Source: an uncultured Eubacteriaceae bacterium (lineage in GTDB: Bacteria; Bacillota; Clostridia; Lachnospirales; Lachnospiraceae). From it: a DNA stretch of 21,241 bases. The stretch is taken from the NCBI GenBank assembly GCA_945938055.1, contig CAMEUH010000018.1, positions 1 through 21,241 on the forward strand, read 5' to 3'. The notes under the pieces are model-generated. The model saw only the letters and a list, made by a program, of their open reading frames with translations. It did not search any database and was not told the origin of the DNA. The stretch's first letter is position 1; every line of letters starts with the position of its first letter. Both the position numbers and the translations under genes were made by a program. Of this stretch, positions 7,020 to 15,118 are shown piece by piece.

Positions 7020-8081
7020 TTGAATGAAATGCAAATGAAAATGATTTTTTGGGGAGGGATTTTTATAAGAAAAACATGCATTATTCATGATAGCGACGAG
7101 GTATATGCATACCGGCTGATGAATTATCTGAAGGCCAAGGCTGTTTTGCCATATGATTTTATGGTATTTACGGAGAAAAGTGCATTACTGGAATATCTGT
7201 CCGTGAATGAGACAGAGGTTTTATTTACTAATGATGAGGAAATCTTATTCAGACAAAAAGAATGGAAGGTTCATAAAATTCTAAAATTATCAGAAGAACA
7301 GTTCGGGGATTTGGACTGTGAATCGTTGGAGTATCATCCGGTTTTCAAATATCAGTCAACAGAAAATATTGTAAAAGAGATGTTGTGCTACTGCACGGAG
7401 GGAAGCTTTTATTCCGCAACAGGCCAGAAGGAAACGCTCAAAGGCCATATTCTGGGAGTATATTCTCCGATTGGACGATGTCACAAGACTACATTTTCGT
7501 TAATGCTGGCAAATGTGCTGGGGAAAAAGTACAGGGTACTGTATCTGAATCTGGAAGAATACACGGGATTGAAAGAAGGACTCTTAAAACAGTCGGCGGG
7601 TAGTCTTTCTGAGGTAATGTACATGTACCGCAGGGGATTTCCCGGCTTAAGAAACCGTACGCAGGATATGATAGAACATTTGGGAAAATTCGATTATATT
7701 CCGCCGGTGGAATGTCCCGATGATGTGGCAGATATTTTGCCGGAGGAATGGACAACCTTTCTGGGGTATCTGTTAGAAGCCATGGAATATGATTTTCTGG
7801 TGATTGATATCGGAAACCTTGTCAAAAAACCATGGTACTTTTTTGAAATCATGGATACGGTATTTATACCGGAGGCTCAGGATGAATGGGGAAAAAGAAA
7901 ATTAAAGGAATTTTTTGATGACATGAAAACCATGGGAAGAGGAATTCTTCTGGAAAATAGTACCATGATAAACATTCCGGAAGATGAAGACCTGGAGAAG
8001 GGAATGGTAACAATGGAGCAGCTGGAATGGAGCACAATGGGCAGTTTTGTCAGAAAGGTGGTAAATGAAAGAGGTCTTTAA
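7020..8081 (+). CDS. tadZ: TadZ/CpaE-like pilus-localisation ATPase
   Basis: TadZ proteins are MinD/ParA-like ATPases that place the Tad secretion machine at its site in the cell. The frame from TTG 7020 gives 353 residues. Residues 17-90 look like a receiver-type atypical N-domain (KTCIIHDSDE...). The ATPase domain begins at about 141 with VYSPIGRCHKTTF, a P-loop (K156-T157-T158) in which the usual Gly before the Lys is H155. YDFLVIDIG (258-265) is the Walker-B/switch strand. The start is unresolved: 7020 is the outer limit, with in-frame ATGs at 7029, 7035 and 7041, but none has a ribosome binding site. A strong GGGAGG (7052-7057) points instead to ATA at 7065, exactly where the conserved sequence begins (337 codons). 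It is the first gene of the Tad operon and overlaps tadA by 17 bases. Confidence 0.8.
   Translation: MNEMQMKMIFWGGIFIRKTCIIHDSDEVYAYRLMNYLKAKAVLPYDFMVFTEKSALLEYLSVNETEVLFTNDEEILFRQKEWKVHKILKLSEEQFGDLDCESLEYHPVFKYQSTENIVKEMLCYCTEGSFYSATGQKETLKGHILGVYSPIGRCHKTTFSLMLANVLGKKYRVLYLNLEEYTGLKEGLLKQSAGSLSEVMYMYRRGFPGLRNRTQDMIEHLGKFDYIPPVECPDDVADILPEEWTTFLGYLLEAMEYDFLVIDIGNLVKKPWYFFEIMDTVFIPEAQDEWGKRKLKEFFDDMKTMGRGILLENSTMINIPEDEDLEKGMVTMEQLEWSTMGSFVRKVVNERGL
7052..7067 (+). promoter_or_regulatory. ribosome binding site pointing to a non-AUG (ATA) start of tadZ
   Basis: GGGGAGGG at 7051-7058 is the only good Shine-Dalgarno in the leader. Seven bases after its GGGAGG core comes ATA (7065-7067), in frame with tadZ. 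ATT at 7059 is also in frame but too close. No ATG, GTG or TTG follows within range. AUA/AUU starts are known but rare and are often used for regulated genes such as infC. Confidence 0.5.
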
Positions 8082-9279
8082 CGAAATACAGGGAATTGTA
8101 CGAAATAAGGTAGACATGACAAGAGAAATGAGTGAGGAAGAAATAGGGCAGATTATTGATGAAACAATACTGGAACTATCTTCGAAGCATCACATGACAC
8201 TAAAGGAGAAGGAACAGGCAGCAACGGAAATATTTAATTCCATTAAAAGACTGGATATCCTTCAGGAACTGATTGAGGATGATGCAATTACGGAAGTGAT
8301 GATAAATGGGCCGGGAAATATTTTTTATGAAAAAGGAGGAAGGATTTATCAATGGGAAAAGAAGTTTGTAGATGAAAACCGGCTCTACGATATCGCACAG
8401 CAGATTGCAGCAAAGTCCAACAGGATTGTCAATGAATCGGTTCCGATTCTGGATACACGTTTAAGCAACGGCTCAAGGGTGAATATTGTCCTTCCGCCTG
8501 TGGCACTGGATGGACCGGTCATTACCATCCGGAAATTCTACCAAAGTCCCATTACGATTCAGAAGTTAATCCAGATGGGCTCGATTACGGAGGAGGCAGC
8601 ATTTTTTCTGGAAATGGCAGTAAGGGCAAAATACAACATTTTTATTTCGGGAGGAACCGGCTCCGGGAAAACTACTTTCCTAAATGCACTTTCCAATTAC
8701 ATTCCTTCCGATGAGAGAGTCATTACAATCGAAGATTCCGCAGAACTGCAGATTCAATCGGTCAGTAATCTGGTAAGGCTGGAAACTAAAAACGCTAACG
8801 TGGAAGGAGAGAATGCCATAAGCATCCGGGATTTAATTAAATCGTCCTTAAGAATGCGACCTGACCGGATTGTGGTGGGAGAAGTCCGGGGAGCAGAAGC
8901 GATTGACATGATCACTGCAATGCTCACCGGACATGACGGAAGTCTGTCGACCGGTCATGCCAATAGTCCTCAGGACATGCTTACCCGCATTGAAACCATG
9001 ATAATGATGGGAATGGATATTCCGTTACAGGCGATTAAGAATCAGATTGGTTCTGCCATTGATATTGTGGTTCATCTGGGAAGACTGCGGGATAAGACGA
9101 GGAGAGTATTGTACATAGAAGAAATCGAGGGAATTGTTGATGGAGAAATCCGGCTGAATCCTTTATTTGAATTTGAGGAAGAAGGAGAGGAAAACGGCTG
9201 TGTTCTTGGCAGTCTTGTGCGAAGGAATGCGTTGATTCATGATGGGAAAATGAAAGGAGCAGGAATTGAAAAATTTTAG
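8065..9279 (+). CDS. tadA: TadA/CpaF-type secretion ATPase
   Basis: This is the motor ATPase of the Tad pilus (type II/IV secretion ATPase superfamily), a cytoplasmic hexamer that drives pilin assembly. It has 404 residues, the usual CpaF length. In order: an N-terminal helical part (1-70); the N2 domain with DDAITEVMINGPG (72-84); Walker A GGTGSGKTT (196-204); an Asp-box-like TIEDSAELQ (221-229); Walker B with the catalytic Glu in RIVVGEVRG (E273); and a His-box GSLSTGHANS (292-301). All ATPase motifs are intact. The start ATG 8065 lies inside the end of tadZ (17-base overlap), with AAAGGTGG just upstream. Its own end overlaps tadB by 14 bases. Confidence 0.96.
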   Translation: MKEVFNEIQGIVRNKVDMTREMSEEEIGQIIDETILELSSKHHMTLKEKEQAATEIFNSIKRLDILQELIEDDAITEVMINGPGNIFYEKGGRIYQWEKKFVDENRLYDIAQQIAAKSNRIVNESVPILDTRLSNGSRVNIVLPPVALDGPVITIRKFYQSPITIQKLIQMGSITEEAAFFLEMAVRAKYNIFISGGTGSGKTTFLNALSNYIPSDERVITIEDSAELQIQSVSNLVRLETKNANVEGENAISIRDLIKSSLRMRPDRIVVGEVRGAEAIDMITAMLTGHDGSLSTGHANSPQDMLTRIETMIMMGMDIPLQAIKNQIGSAIDIVVHLGRLRDKTRRVLYIEEIEGIVDGEIRLNPLFEFEEEGEENGCVLGSLVRRNALIHDGKMKGAGIEKF

Positions 9280-10027
9280 AAAGAAAATAAGGTCTGCATT
9301 CACTTATCAGATGGGAAAAAAAGATTTGTTTATAGGTATGGTGGAGGGGACTGGAATTTTTATGTTAACGGCATGGCTGTTTTTTGACAGTCTGTTCGCA
9401 GTCATTTTCCTCCTTCCATACATGGTGATTCATTTAAAGAAAAGGGAAAAGACAATTAAGGAAAAGGAAACAGAGCGTATCAGCATGCAGTTTAAGGATG
9501 GAATGCTGGCAATCAGCGCGTCACTGGGAGCAGGATATTCGGTTGAAAATGCTTTCCGTGAGGCGATTAAGGAACTGGAGAATCTTTATGGAACAAAAGC
9601 CTTCATGGCGGAGGAATTAAGAAAAATAGTCCGCAAAATTGATTTAAACGAAAATGTGGAAGATGCGTTAGAGAAAATGGCAGAAGAAATTGAATTAGAG
9701 GATGCCATATATTTTGCACAGGTATTCCGGTTTGCAAAAAGAAGTGGAGGAAATCTGATGGAAATTATCGGAAAAACAGCCGGCATTATCAGCGATAAGC
9801 TGGGGGTACAGGAAGATATCCGTGTTTTAATCAGTGGAAAGAAAATGGAGCAGAAAATCATGAACTGCATGCCATTTGGAATCATTGCATACATGCGGAT
9901 GGGAGCTTATGAATTCATTTCACCCATGTATGGGAATCCGGCAGGAGTATGTGCCATGATAATCTGCCTGGGATTATATCTGGCAGCGTTAACATTGTCA
10001 GACAAAATTGTGCAAATTAAAGTGTAG
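9266..10027 (+). CDS. tadB: TadB-like inner-membrane platform protein
   Basis: The product has 253 residues with a type II secretion F domain (about 75-195), marked by MQFKDGMLAISASLGAGYSVENAF and FRFAKRSGGNL. In Tad systems TadB and TadC form the membrane platform that TadA acts on. A hydrophobic block of one or two spans lies at 24-56, and two spans lie near 199-218 and 226-245. The start is TTG 9266 inside the tadA 3' end, with AAAGGAG at 9253-9259 at good distance; no nearby ATG has a comparable site. It is followed by tadC after 13 bases if tadC starts at 10041. Confidence 0.9.
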   Translation: MKNFRKKIRSAFTYQMGKKDLFIGMVEGTGIFMLTAWLFFDSLFAVIFLLPYMVIHLKKREKTIKEKETERISMQFKDGMLAISASLGAGYSVENAFREAIKELENLYGTKAFMAEELRKIVRKIDLNENVEDALEKMAEEIELEDAIYFAQVFRFAKRSGGNLMEIIGKTAGIISDKLGVQEDIRVLISGKKMEQKIMNCMPFGIIAYMRMGAYEFISPMYGNPAGVCAMIICLGLYLAALTLSDKIVQIKV

Positions 10028-10040
10028 AGGGCGTGAAAAT

Positions 10041-11495
10041 ATGATAATTTACATGATACTCCTTCTGGTGGAAGGAATCTGGATTATAAGGTACTGGTCT
10101 TATAAAAAAGAAATTTTTGAAAAGCTGCCCCGGAAAGGCAATGAATTACGACAGTTCTATCCACCGGCATATGCAGTTCTTGTCATGCTAAACCGGTATC
10201 AGGTACGTCTTTCCAACCAGAGGCGGAAGAAAAGAATCGAGAGCCTGAATGCCATAGAGGAATATAAGGAAACGGAAATTATATACAACATAAGAAGAAT
10301 TGCACTGGTTATGCTGATGGTATTGATGTGTGCCACGCTGGGACTGCTTTATGAACTGGCAAACTGTCCGGAAGAAAAAATTACGGATTACAGGATTATG
10401 AGGCCGAATTATGGAGCAGATAAAGAACCTGTTGAATTTTGGGCAAACGGAAATCAGATTAAGACAGAGATTACGGCAAGAGAATATTCTCTGGAAGAAG
10501 TTCAGGAAAATTTTGTAAAGGCATATGAACTGCTTTTAAAACGGATTCTACTGGAAAATGAAAGTCTAAAGGAAGTAAGAAGTGATTTGAATCTGGTTAC
10601 ATATCTGGAAGAATATGCGATGAATGTAAGCTGGATGTCATCCATGCCGGAGGTAATAGATGTTTATGGAAGTGTTCATAATTATGATTTTCCGGATGAA
10701 GCCAGCGAGACGGTTGTGCTGACAGCCATGTTATCCTACTTGGACTATGAGTGCAGATATGAGATAGATATCTGTGTGAAGGCACAGGTTCTGGATGAAG
10801 AGGAAAAATTTGTGCGAAATCTCCTTGTGGCAATCAGGGAAAATGATAAAAGAGAAAAATATCTGGAAACGGTTTCGCTGCCGGAACAGATGAATGGAGT
10901 GCCTGTCCAGTATGAGGAAAAGAAGGAAAATAACGCATATTTGCTTCTGATTCTTGGACTTACGGCTGCTGTAGCGGTTTTCTTTGGGATGGACAAGGAT
11001 TTGGAATCCAAAGTGAAGGAAAGAGAAAAGCAGATGCTTTTGGATTATGCAGAAATTGTATCGAAGCTCAACATATTATCCGGTGCCGGAATGAGTATTT
11101 TTAAGGCGTGGGAAAAAATTGTAAGGGATTATGAAAAGAAAATGGAAAATGGGAAAGAAAAAAAGCGGTTTGCTTATGAAGAAATGAAGATAACATACTA
11201 TGAAATCCAGTCTGGTGAATCAGAAAGCAATGCGTATTCCAATTTTGGAAAACGCTGTAATATACATGAATATCTAAAATTAGGAGCATTGCTGGAACAA
11301 AATGTGAAGAAAGGAGCGAAGGGATTAGCAAAAATGCTGGAAGAAGAATCGGTTCAGGCATTTGAACAACGGAAGAATCTTGCGCGAAAACTTGGGGAAG
11401 AAGCTGGAACGAAACTGTTAATTCCGATGATTATGATGCTTGCGATTGTAATGATCATTGTACTGATTCCGGCATTTACATCATTTAGCGTATAG
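10041..11495 (+). CDS. tadC: TadC-like platform protein with an inserted extracytoplasmic Ig-like domain
   Basis: The product has 484 residues, much longer than usual TadC (about 300). A membrane span (2-17) is followed by a basic cytoplasmic loop (18-86), a span (87-106), an outside region of about 190 residues (107-298), a span (299-315), a T2SF domain (about 333-455, with EIVSKLNILSGAGMSIFKAWEKI and KRCNIHEYLKLGALLEQN), and a final span (457-478). Within the outside region, residues about 181-247 read like an atrophied bacterial Ig (aBig) repeat: NVSWMSSMPEVIDVYGSV, then ETVVLTAMLSYLDYECRYEIDI, matching the pattern I-x-W-x-S-S-x-P-x-V-I...G-x-V...V-x-L-T-A. The upstream in-frame TTG 10008 is less likely; ATG 10041 has AGAGG about 10 bases before it and begins directly in the membrane helix. 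It lies between tadB and flp. Confidence 0.87.
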   Translation: MIIYMILLLVEGIWIIRYWSYKKEIFEKLPRKGNELRQFYPPAYAVLVMLNRYQVRLSNQRRKKRIESLNAIEEYKETEIIYNIRRIALVMLMVLMCATLGLLYELANCPEEKITDYRIMRPNYGADKEPVEFWANGNQIKTEITAREYSLEEVQENFVKAYELLLKRILLENESLKEVRSDLNLVTYLEEYAMNVSWMSSMPEVIDVYGSVHNYDFPDEASETVVLTAMLSYLDYECRYEIDICVKAQVLDEEEKFVRNLLVAIRENDKREKYLETVSLPEQMNGVPVQYEEKKENNAYLLLILGLTAAVAVFFGMDKDLESKVKEREKQMLLDYAEIVSKLNILSGAGMSIFKAWEKIVRDYEKKMENGKEKKRFAYEEMKITYYEIQSGESESNAYSNFGKRCNIHEYLKLGALLEQNVKKGAKGLAKMLEEESVQAFEQRKNLARKLGEEAGTKLLIPMIMMLAIVMIIVLIPAFTSFSV

Positions 11496-11506
11496 GAGGT
11501 GAGAGG

Positions 11507-11677
11507 ATGTTGAGAAAAATAAAAAGTGCATTGAAGGATAATGCCGGAATGGGCGTTATCGAAGTAATTCTTATCATTGTGGTTCTGATAGGTCTTGTAA
11601 TTATCTTTAAAGGTCAGATTACATCTCTTGTAAATAGTATCCTGTCAAAAATAACAACACAGGCAAATCGTATTTAA
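11507..11677 (+). CDS. flp: Flp-type major pilin precursor
   Basis: This small gene encodes 56 residues. The layout is a type IVb prepilin: a basic leader MLRKIKSALKDNAG, a cut site after G14, then MGVIEV with Glu at +5, and a hydrophobic helix (about 17-34) ending in a short polar tail. It matches the Flp1-like pilin group of Bacillota. The Glu+5 and the Gly at -1 are what prepilin peptidases of the TadV kind recognise, and tadV is four genes downstream. The start ATG 11507 has AGGAGGT at 11494-11500 with 6-base spacing, the best translation signal in the operon, as expected for the most abundant subunit. No second flp copy was seen. Confidence 0.9.
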   Translation: MLRKIKSALKDNAGMGVIEVILIIVVLIGLVIIFKGQITSLVNSILSKITTQANRI

Positions 11678-11690
11678 GGAGGAAGAAGAA

Positions 11691-13808
11691 ATGGGGAAAA
11701 GAGCGTTAAAGGCTCAGATTACGGTATTTGCGAGCTTAATATTTGGACTGGTTGCAGCACTTCTTGTCGTCATGATAGAATCAGCAGTCTGTACCGGGGC
11801 AAAGACAAGGATTCAGAGTATTGTGAATACGGGTGTCCAGTCGCTTTTTTCCCAGTATTCGAGACCGCTTCTGGAAAATTATGAAATATTTGGCGGGGTA
11901 ATTAGTGACGAGAAAGAGATTGTAAATTCTCTAAATCAATCCTTGTACGAGAATTGCACTACAAAAAAAATCTTTGCGCCAGGGCTGGATTTTGATCCGT
12001 TTGGCATCCGGCTGTCGGAGACAAATCTGTATGACTTTGAGATGTTGACAGATAAAAATGGGGAAAATTTTTATGATGAGATTATCGAGTACATGAAATA
12101 TGGGAAATTTGATGACAGTCTTATGGATTTTGTCCCGGACATGCTGGAAAGTGCCAGGCAAAAAAGTGTGGATGAAGTACGAAAAGAACTGACAGACCGG
12201 CAAAAAGAAGCAGGAAAGATTGACAGTAAAATTCTAAAGCTCCTTACCCTTGTGGAAGGAGTAAAGACCAATGCATATGGATTTCAGTCATTTCTGGGAA
12301 ATCTTCGGCCCACGGATGCTTTTGTAAAACGAATCTGTGTAAAAGGTACGGAATTTGGCATGACTGGTGTGGATAACCATCTGGTTTATGATGCGGTTGA
12401 GAAAAAATATTATGACATTCTTTCGGAATTGAATGGTTTAAAAGCAGATTTAGATTATATTGTTGCAGTATATAATAATCCGATAACGAAGGGAGTTTTT
12501 GTGGATACGGGATATAGGATACATGCCATGCAGATTCTGTCCGTGGTTAATGAAACGCTTGAGAAAGTAAATCGGGCGCAGGAATTAATTGCTGAAATTG
12601 AGAAAGATACCAGCCAACTGATGGAACACTTAAATGACTCAGAGAAACTGCTTGCTCAAAGACAGGCGGATATGACGGAAGAAGTTTCCAATGCATTCCG
12701 GCAGGAGTTTACTGAGTTAAGAAAATATGAAACCGGAGAGGCAAATCAATTATGTAATATCAATGTGGTCAAAACAGAATTAATTACTGCCGGCAACGTG
12801 CTTTTAGAAATGCAGACAGCAATCAGCAGTTTACAGACAGTTTCCATGGATATAGATTCCATTGGAAATGTATATTCCATGATTGATTCGGCGGTATTGA
12901 CCTGTCAGAACTATAATGCAGCACAGATACAGTTTCAATATTCCGGAGTAACACTTGGACGGGGTAAAAGTCTGGAGGTCATTGAAAAAATAAAAGATGT
13001 TTTTACCAATAATATTCTGGCGCTTACCATAGATGATACCAGCCGGATTTCTACGAAAAAAGTTTCATTTACGGATTTATCTTCCATGACATGTGGAACC
13101 GGAAAAGGAGCATGGAAAATCATTCTTGACCCGGAGAGCCTGTATCAGGATTTTCTTTATAACCGATATGTAAGTCTGCATTGTTCCTGTTATACCAATC
13201 CCAGCCAAAACGGCGCATTAGAATATGAGATGGAATATATTCTGGGCAAAAAGAAGGATGATAAAAGTAATCTGAAGGAAACATTATCCCAATTATTAAT
13301 GATACGTTTTCTTTCAAATTTTACATACATTATCTGTGATGCAGAAAAAAAGCAGGAGTGCCTGCAGATGTCCACGGCGCTTCTTGGATTTACAGGGGTC
13401 TATGGAATCATAAAGGCAGGACAGTTTTTGCTGCTGACGGCATGGGCGTATGGGGAAGGTATCAATGATATCAGGATTTTATTGGAAAAAGGAAAAGTTC
13501 CTTTTCAAAAATCGAAAGAAACCTGGAAAACAAATCTTGATGACATTGTGGAAAGCAAGGTGTGCGGCGGGGAAAAGGGAGAGGAGCAGGGACTTTCCTA
13601 TGAAGAATATTTACAGTTGCTTTTATTTTTAAGAGACAGGGAAACAAAGATTTTCCGTACGATGGATGTCATGGAAATGAACCTGATTTGTCTGGGATAT
13701 TCTCATGTCAGAATGTATCGCTATTTATATTCGGTAAAGGGTGCGTCACGATTTCTGTTCCGAAACGGAAAATATCAGTATGAGCAAAAATTTGAGTTTC
13801 ACTATTAA
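11691..13808 (+). CDS. large DUF5702-like Tad-locus protein, probable anchored pseudopilin or assembly factor
   Basis: The product has 705 residues. After a seven-residue basic leader comes A8-QITVF and one membrane span (about 10-32), then a long, mostly helical extracytoplasmic region with likely coiled-coil parts (about 270-345), and a C-terminal domain. The segment around residues 560-605 (GFTGVYGIIKAGQFLLLTAWAYGE, then DIRILLEKGKVPF) and the ending YEEYLQLLLFLRDRETKI resemble what I recall of DUF5702 proteins in Lachnospiraceae Tad loci; I could not check this. The function is not known. By position (right after flp) and topology it could be a minor pilin, a TadG-like surface protein or an adhesin. 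The N-terminal box is like those of the two TadE proteins, but Glu+5 is replaced by Phe. AGGAGG at 11677-11683 precedes ATG 11691. Confidence 0.72.
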   Translation: MGKRALKAQITVFASLIFGLVAALLVVMIESAVCTGAKTRIQSIVNTGVQSLFSQYSRPLLENYEIFGGVISDEKEIVNSLNQSLYENCTTKKIFAPGLDFDPFGIRLSETNLYDFEMLTDKNGENFYDEIIEYMKYGKFDDSLMDFVPDMLESARQKSVDEVRKELTDRQKEAGKIDSKILKLLTLVEGVKTNAYGFQSFLGNLRPTDAFVKRICVKGTEFGMTGVDNHLVYDAVEKKYYDILSELNGLKADLDYIVAVYNNPITKGVFVDTGYRIHAMQILSVVNETLEKVNRAQELIAEIEKDTSQLMEHLNDSEKLLAQRQADMTEEVSNAFRQEFTELRKYETGEANQLCNINVVKTELITAGNVLLEMQTAISSLQTVSMDIDSIGNVYSMIDSAVLTCQNYNAAQIQFQYSGVTLGRGKSLEVIEKIKDVFTNNILALTIDDTSRISTKKVSFTDLSSMTCGTGKGAWKIILDPESLYQDFLYNRYVSLHCSCYTNPSQNGALEYEMEYILGKKKDDKSNLKETLSQLLMIRFLSNFTYIICDAEKKQECLQMSTALLGFTGVYGIIKAGQFLLLTAWAYGEGINDIRILLEKGKVPFQKSKETWKTNLDDIVESKVCGGEKGEEQGLSYEEYLQLLLFLRDRETKIFRTMDVMEMNLICLGYSHVRMYRYLYSVKGASRFLFRNGKYQYEQKFEFHY

Positions 13809-13831
13809 GGGAAAATTGGAGGTGGATAGAA

Positions 13832-14695
13832 ATGCTCTTTTGGGACTCACACAAAATATTCAGAAAGGAAAAACATATAGAAAAAACCAAAATTAAGCAT
13901 AGGCATACTCCGAAATCAATTTATCAAAAAACCAAAAGGGCAGTTCTATCTGCCTCGATGACTGTGGAAGCAGCTTTTATTATTCCGCTATTTCTCTTTT
14001 TCTCCGTAATTCTGGTTTTTGTAATCAATCTCATTAATTTCCAGAACCGCATGAATGAAGCCATGTATGATGTATCCAGAACACTTTCAAAATTGGAATA
14101 TAATGTTTCGGGAAGTGCCAATTCTGCGACAGCGATGGGAATGTTATACATGAGTCTGAATAAGGAACTGGTTCAGGACATGGGAGTCATGGGAGGAAGG
14201 TGGGGAATCACGTTGTTGTCTTCTGATTTTGAAGATGACATGGTGGATTTTGCAGTTAATTATACGATTAAGGTACCATTTGATTTTTTAGGGATTGTGA
14301 ATCTGAACTGTAGTCAGAGAATGTGTGTCAGAAAATGGATTGGAAATGAGGATAAGGGGGAAAAAGATGATAATTATGGCAATACAGCAGGCAGGATGGT
14401 ATATATTACGGAAACTGGTAGTGTTTATCATACAAACAGGGACTGTACACATCTTGTTCTTACTAAAAAAAGCATTTCGCAGGAGGAGTTAAAGAATCTG
14501 CGCAATGCCGGCGGTGGAAAATATTATGGATGTGAATTATGTGTCGGGAAAAGTATTCCGGAGATGGTTTACATCACAGACTGGGGTGATAAATATCATG
14601 CAGATGGTAATTGTAGCGGTCTAAAAAGAGGCGTGTTGACGGTGCCATTGGATGAGGTGGCAGGATGGCCAATGTGCAGCAGGTGTGGAGGTTAA
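13832..14695 (+). CDS. TadE-like pseudopilin with two C-terminal His-Cys/Cys-Cys modules
   Basis: The product has 287 residues. A 41-residue, very basic leader is followed by SMTVEAAFIIPLF and a membrane helix (about 43-70), the TadE/TadG pattern with Glu+5 if cut after A41. A middle extracytoplasmic part runs to about 180. Then come two copies of one module: VYITETGSVYH...C...GCELC (H200, C205, C234, C237) and VYITDWGDKYH...C...MCSRC (H256, C261, C282, C285). The pattern YITxxGxxYHxxxxC...CxxC occurs at the ends of various bacterial surface or nuclease proteins and looks like a small metal (zinc) site; that is inference. GGAGGTGG precedes ATG 13832. It lies 3 bases before tadV. The combination of pseudopilin and doubled metal module is unusual. 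Confidence 0.85.
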   Translation: MLFWDSHKIFRKEKHIEKTKIKHRHTPKSIYQKTKRAVLSASMTVEAAFIIPLFLFFSVILVFVINLINFQNRMNEAMYDVSRTLSKLEYNVSGSANSATAMGMLYMSLNKELVQDMGVMGGRWGITLLSSDFEDDMVDFAVNYTIKVPFDFLGIVNLNCSQRMCVRKWIGNEDKGEKDDNYGNTAGRMVYITETGSVYHTNRDCTHLVLTKKSISQEELKNLRNAGGGKYYGCELCVGKSIPEMVYITDWGDKYHADGNCSGLKRGVLTVPLDEVAGWPMCSRCGG

Positions 14696-14698
14696 AGA

Positions 14699-15118
14699 GT
14701 GATTATTATAGAGATTATGGAGTTTATTTTTCTGTTATGGGAATCTGTGGAGGATATCAAAAGTCGCAAACTAAGTATATATCCGCTTGGAGTCTTTTGC
14801 ATGGCTGGGATTTTTCTGCGTTTGTTCTATGAAAAGGGTGGAATGACAGATATGCTTTGCGGAATGAGTATGGGAATCATTATGCTGGTACTGGCAAAGG
14901 TAACAGGAGAAGCGATTGGATATGGGGATGGAATGGTAATTCTGATTTGTGGAATTTATTCCGGATGGAAAGAAACTTTGCTGATTTTATTTTTTGCGTT
15001 TGTGCTGGTAATGATTTTCTCTTTTGGAGCAATTATAAGGAAAGGCTTTTGCCGTGACATGAGCATTCCTTTTGTTCCATGTGTATTTTTGGGATATTTG
15101 GGAGGGCTGGTTTTATGA
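14699..15118 (+). CDS. tadV: TadV/CpaA-type prepilin peptidase
   Basis: This is a 139-residue integral membrane aspartic peptidase of family A24 that cleaves the leader of prepilins. Both catalytic aspartates are seen: D19 in ESVEDIKSRKLS and D77 in the GYGDG motif. Several spans follow, and the SIPFVPCVFLGYLGG ending is typical of short CpaA/TadV enzymes that lack the N-terminal methylase. The start is GTG 14699, three bases after the previous stop, with GGAGGT ending about 7 bases before it; no ATG near has a site. It ends in an ATGA overlap with the next gene. Likely substrates are Flp and the TadE-like proteins of this operon. Confidence 0.93.
   Translation: MIIIEIMEFIFLLWESVEDIKSRKLSIYPLGVFCMAGIFLRLFYEKGGMTDMLCGMSMGIIMLVLAKVTGEAIGYGDGMVILICGIYSGWKETLLILFFAFVLVMIFSFGAIIRKGFCRDMSIPFVPCVFLGYLGGLVL

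Noticed and set aside
6957..7050. Tad operon leader as a possible c-di-GMP riboswitch
   Set aside because: None of the conserved c-di-GMP-I or II core segments can be recognised, and no stable hairpin terminator is visible in the leader.
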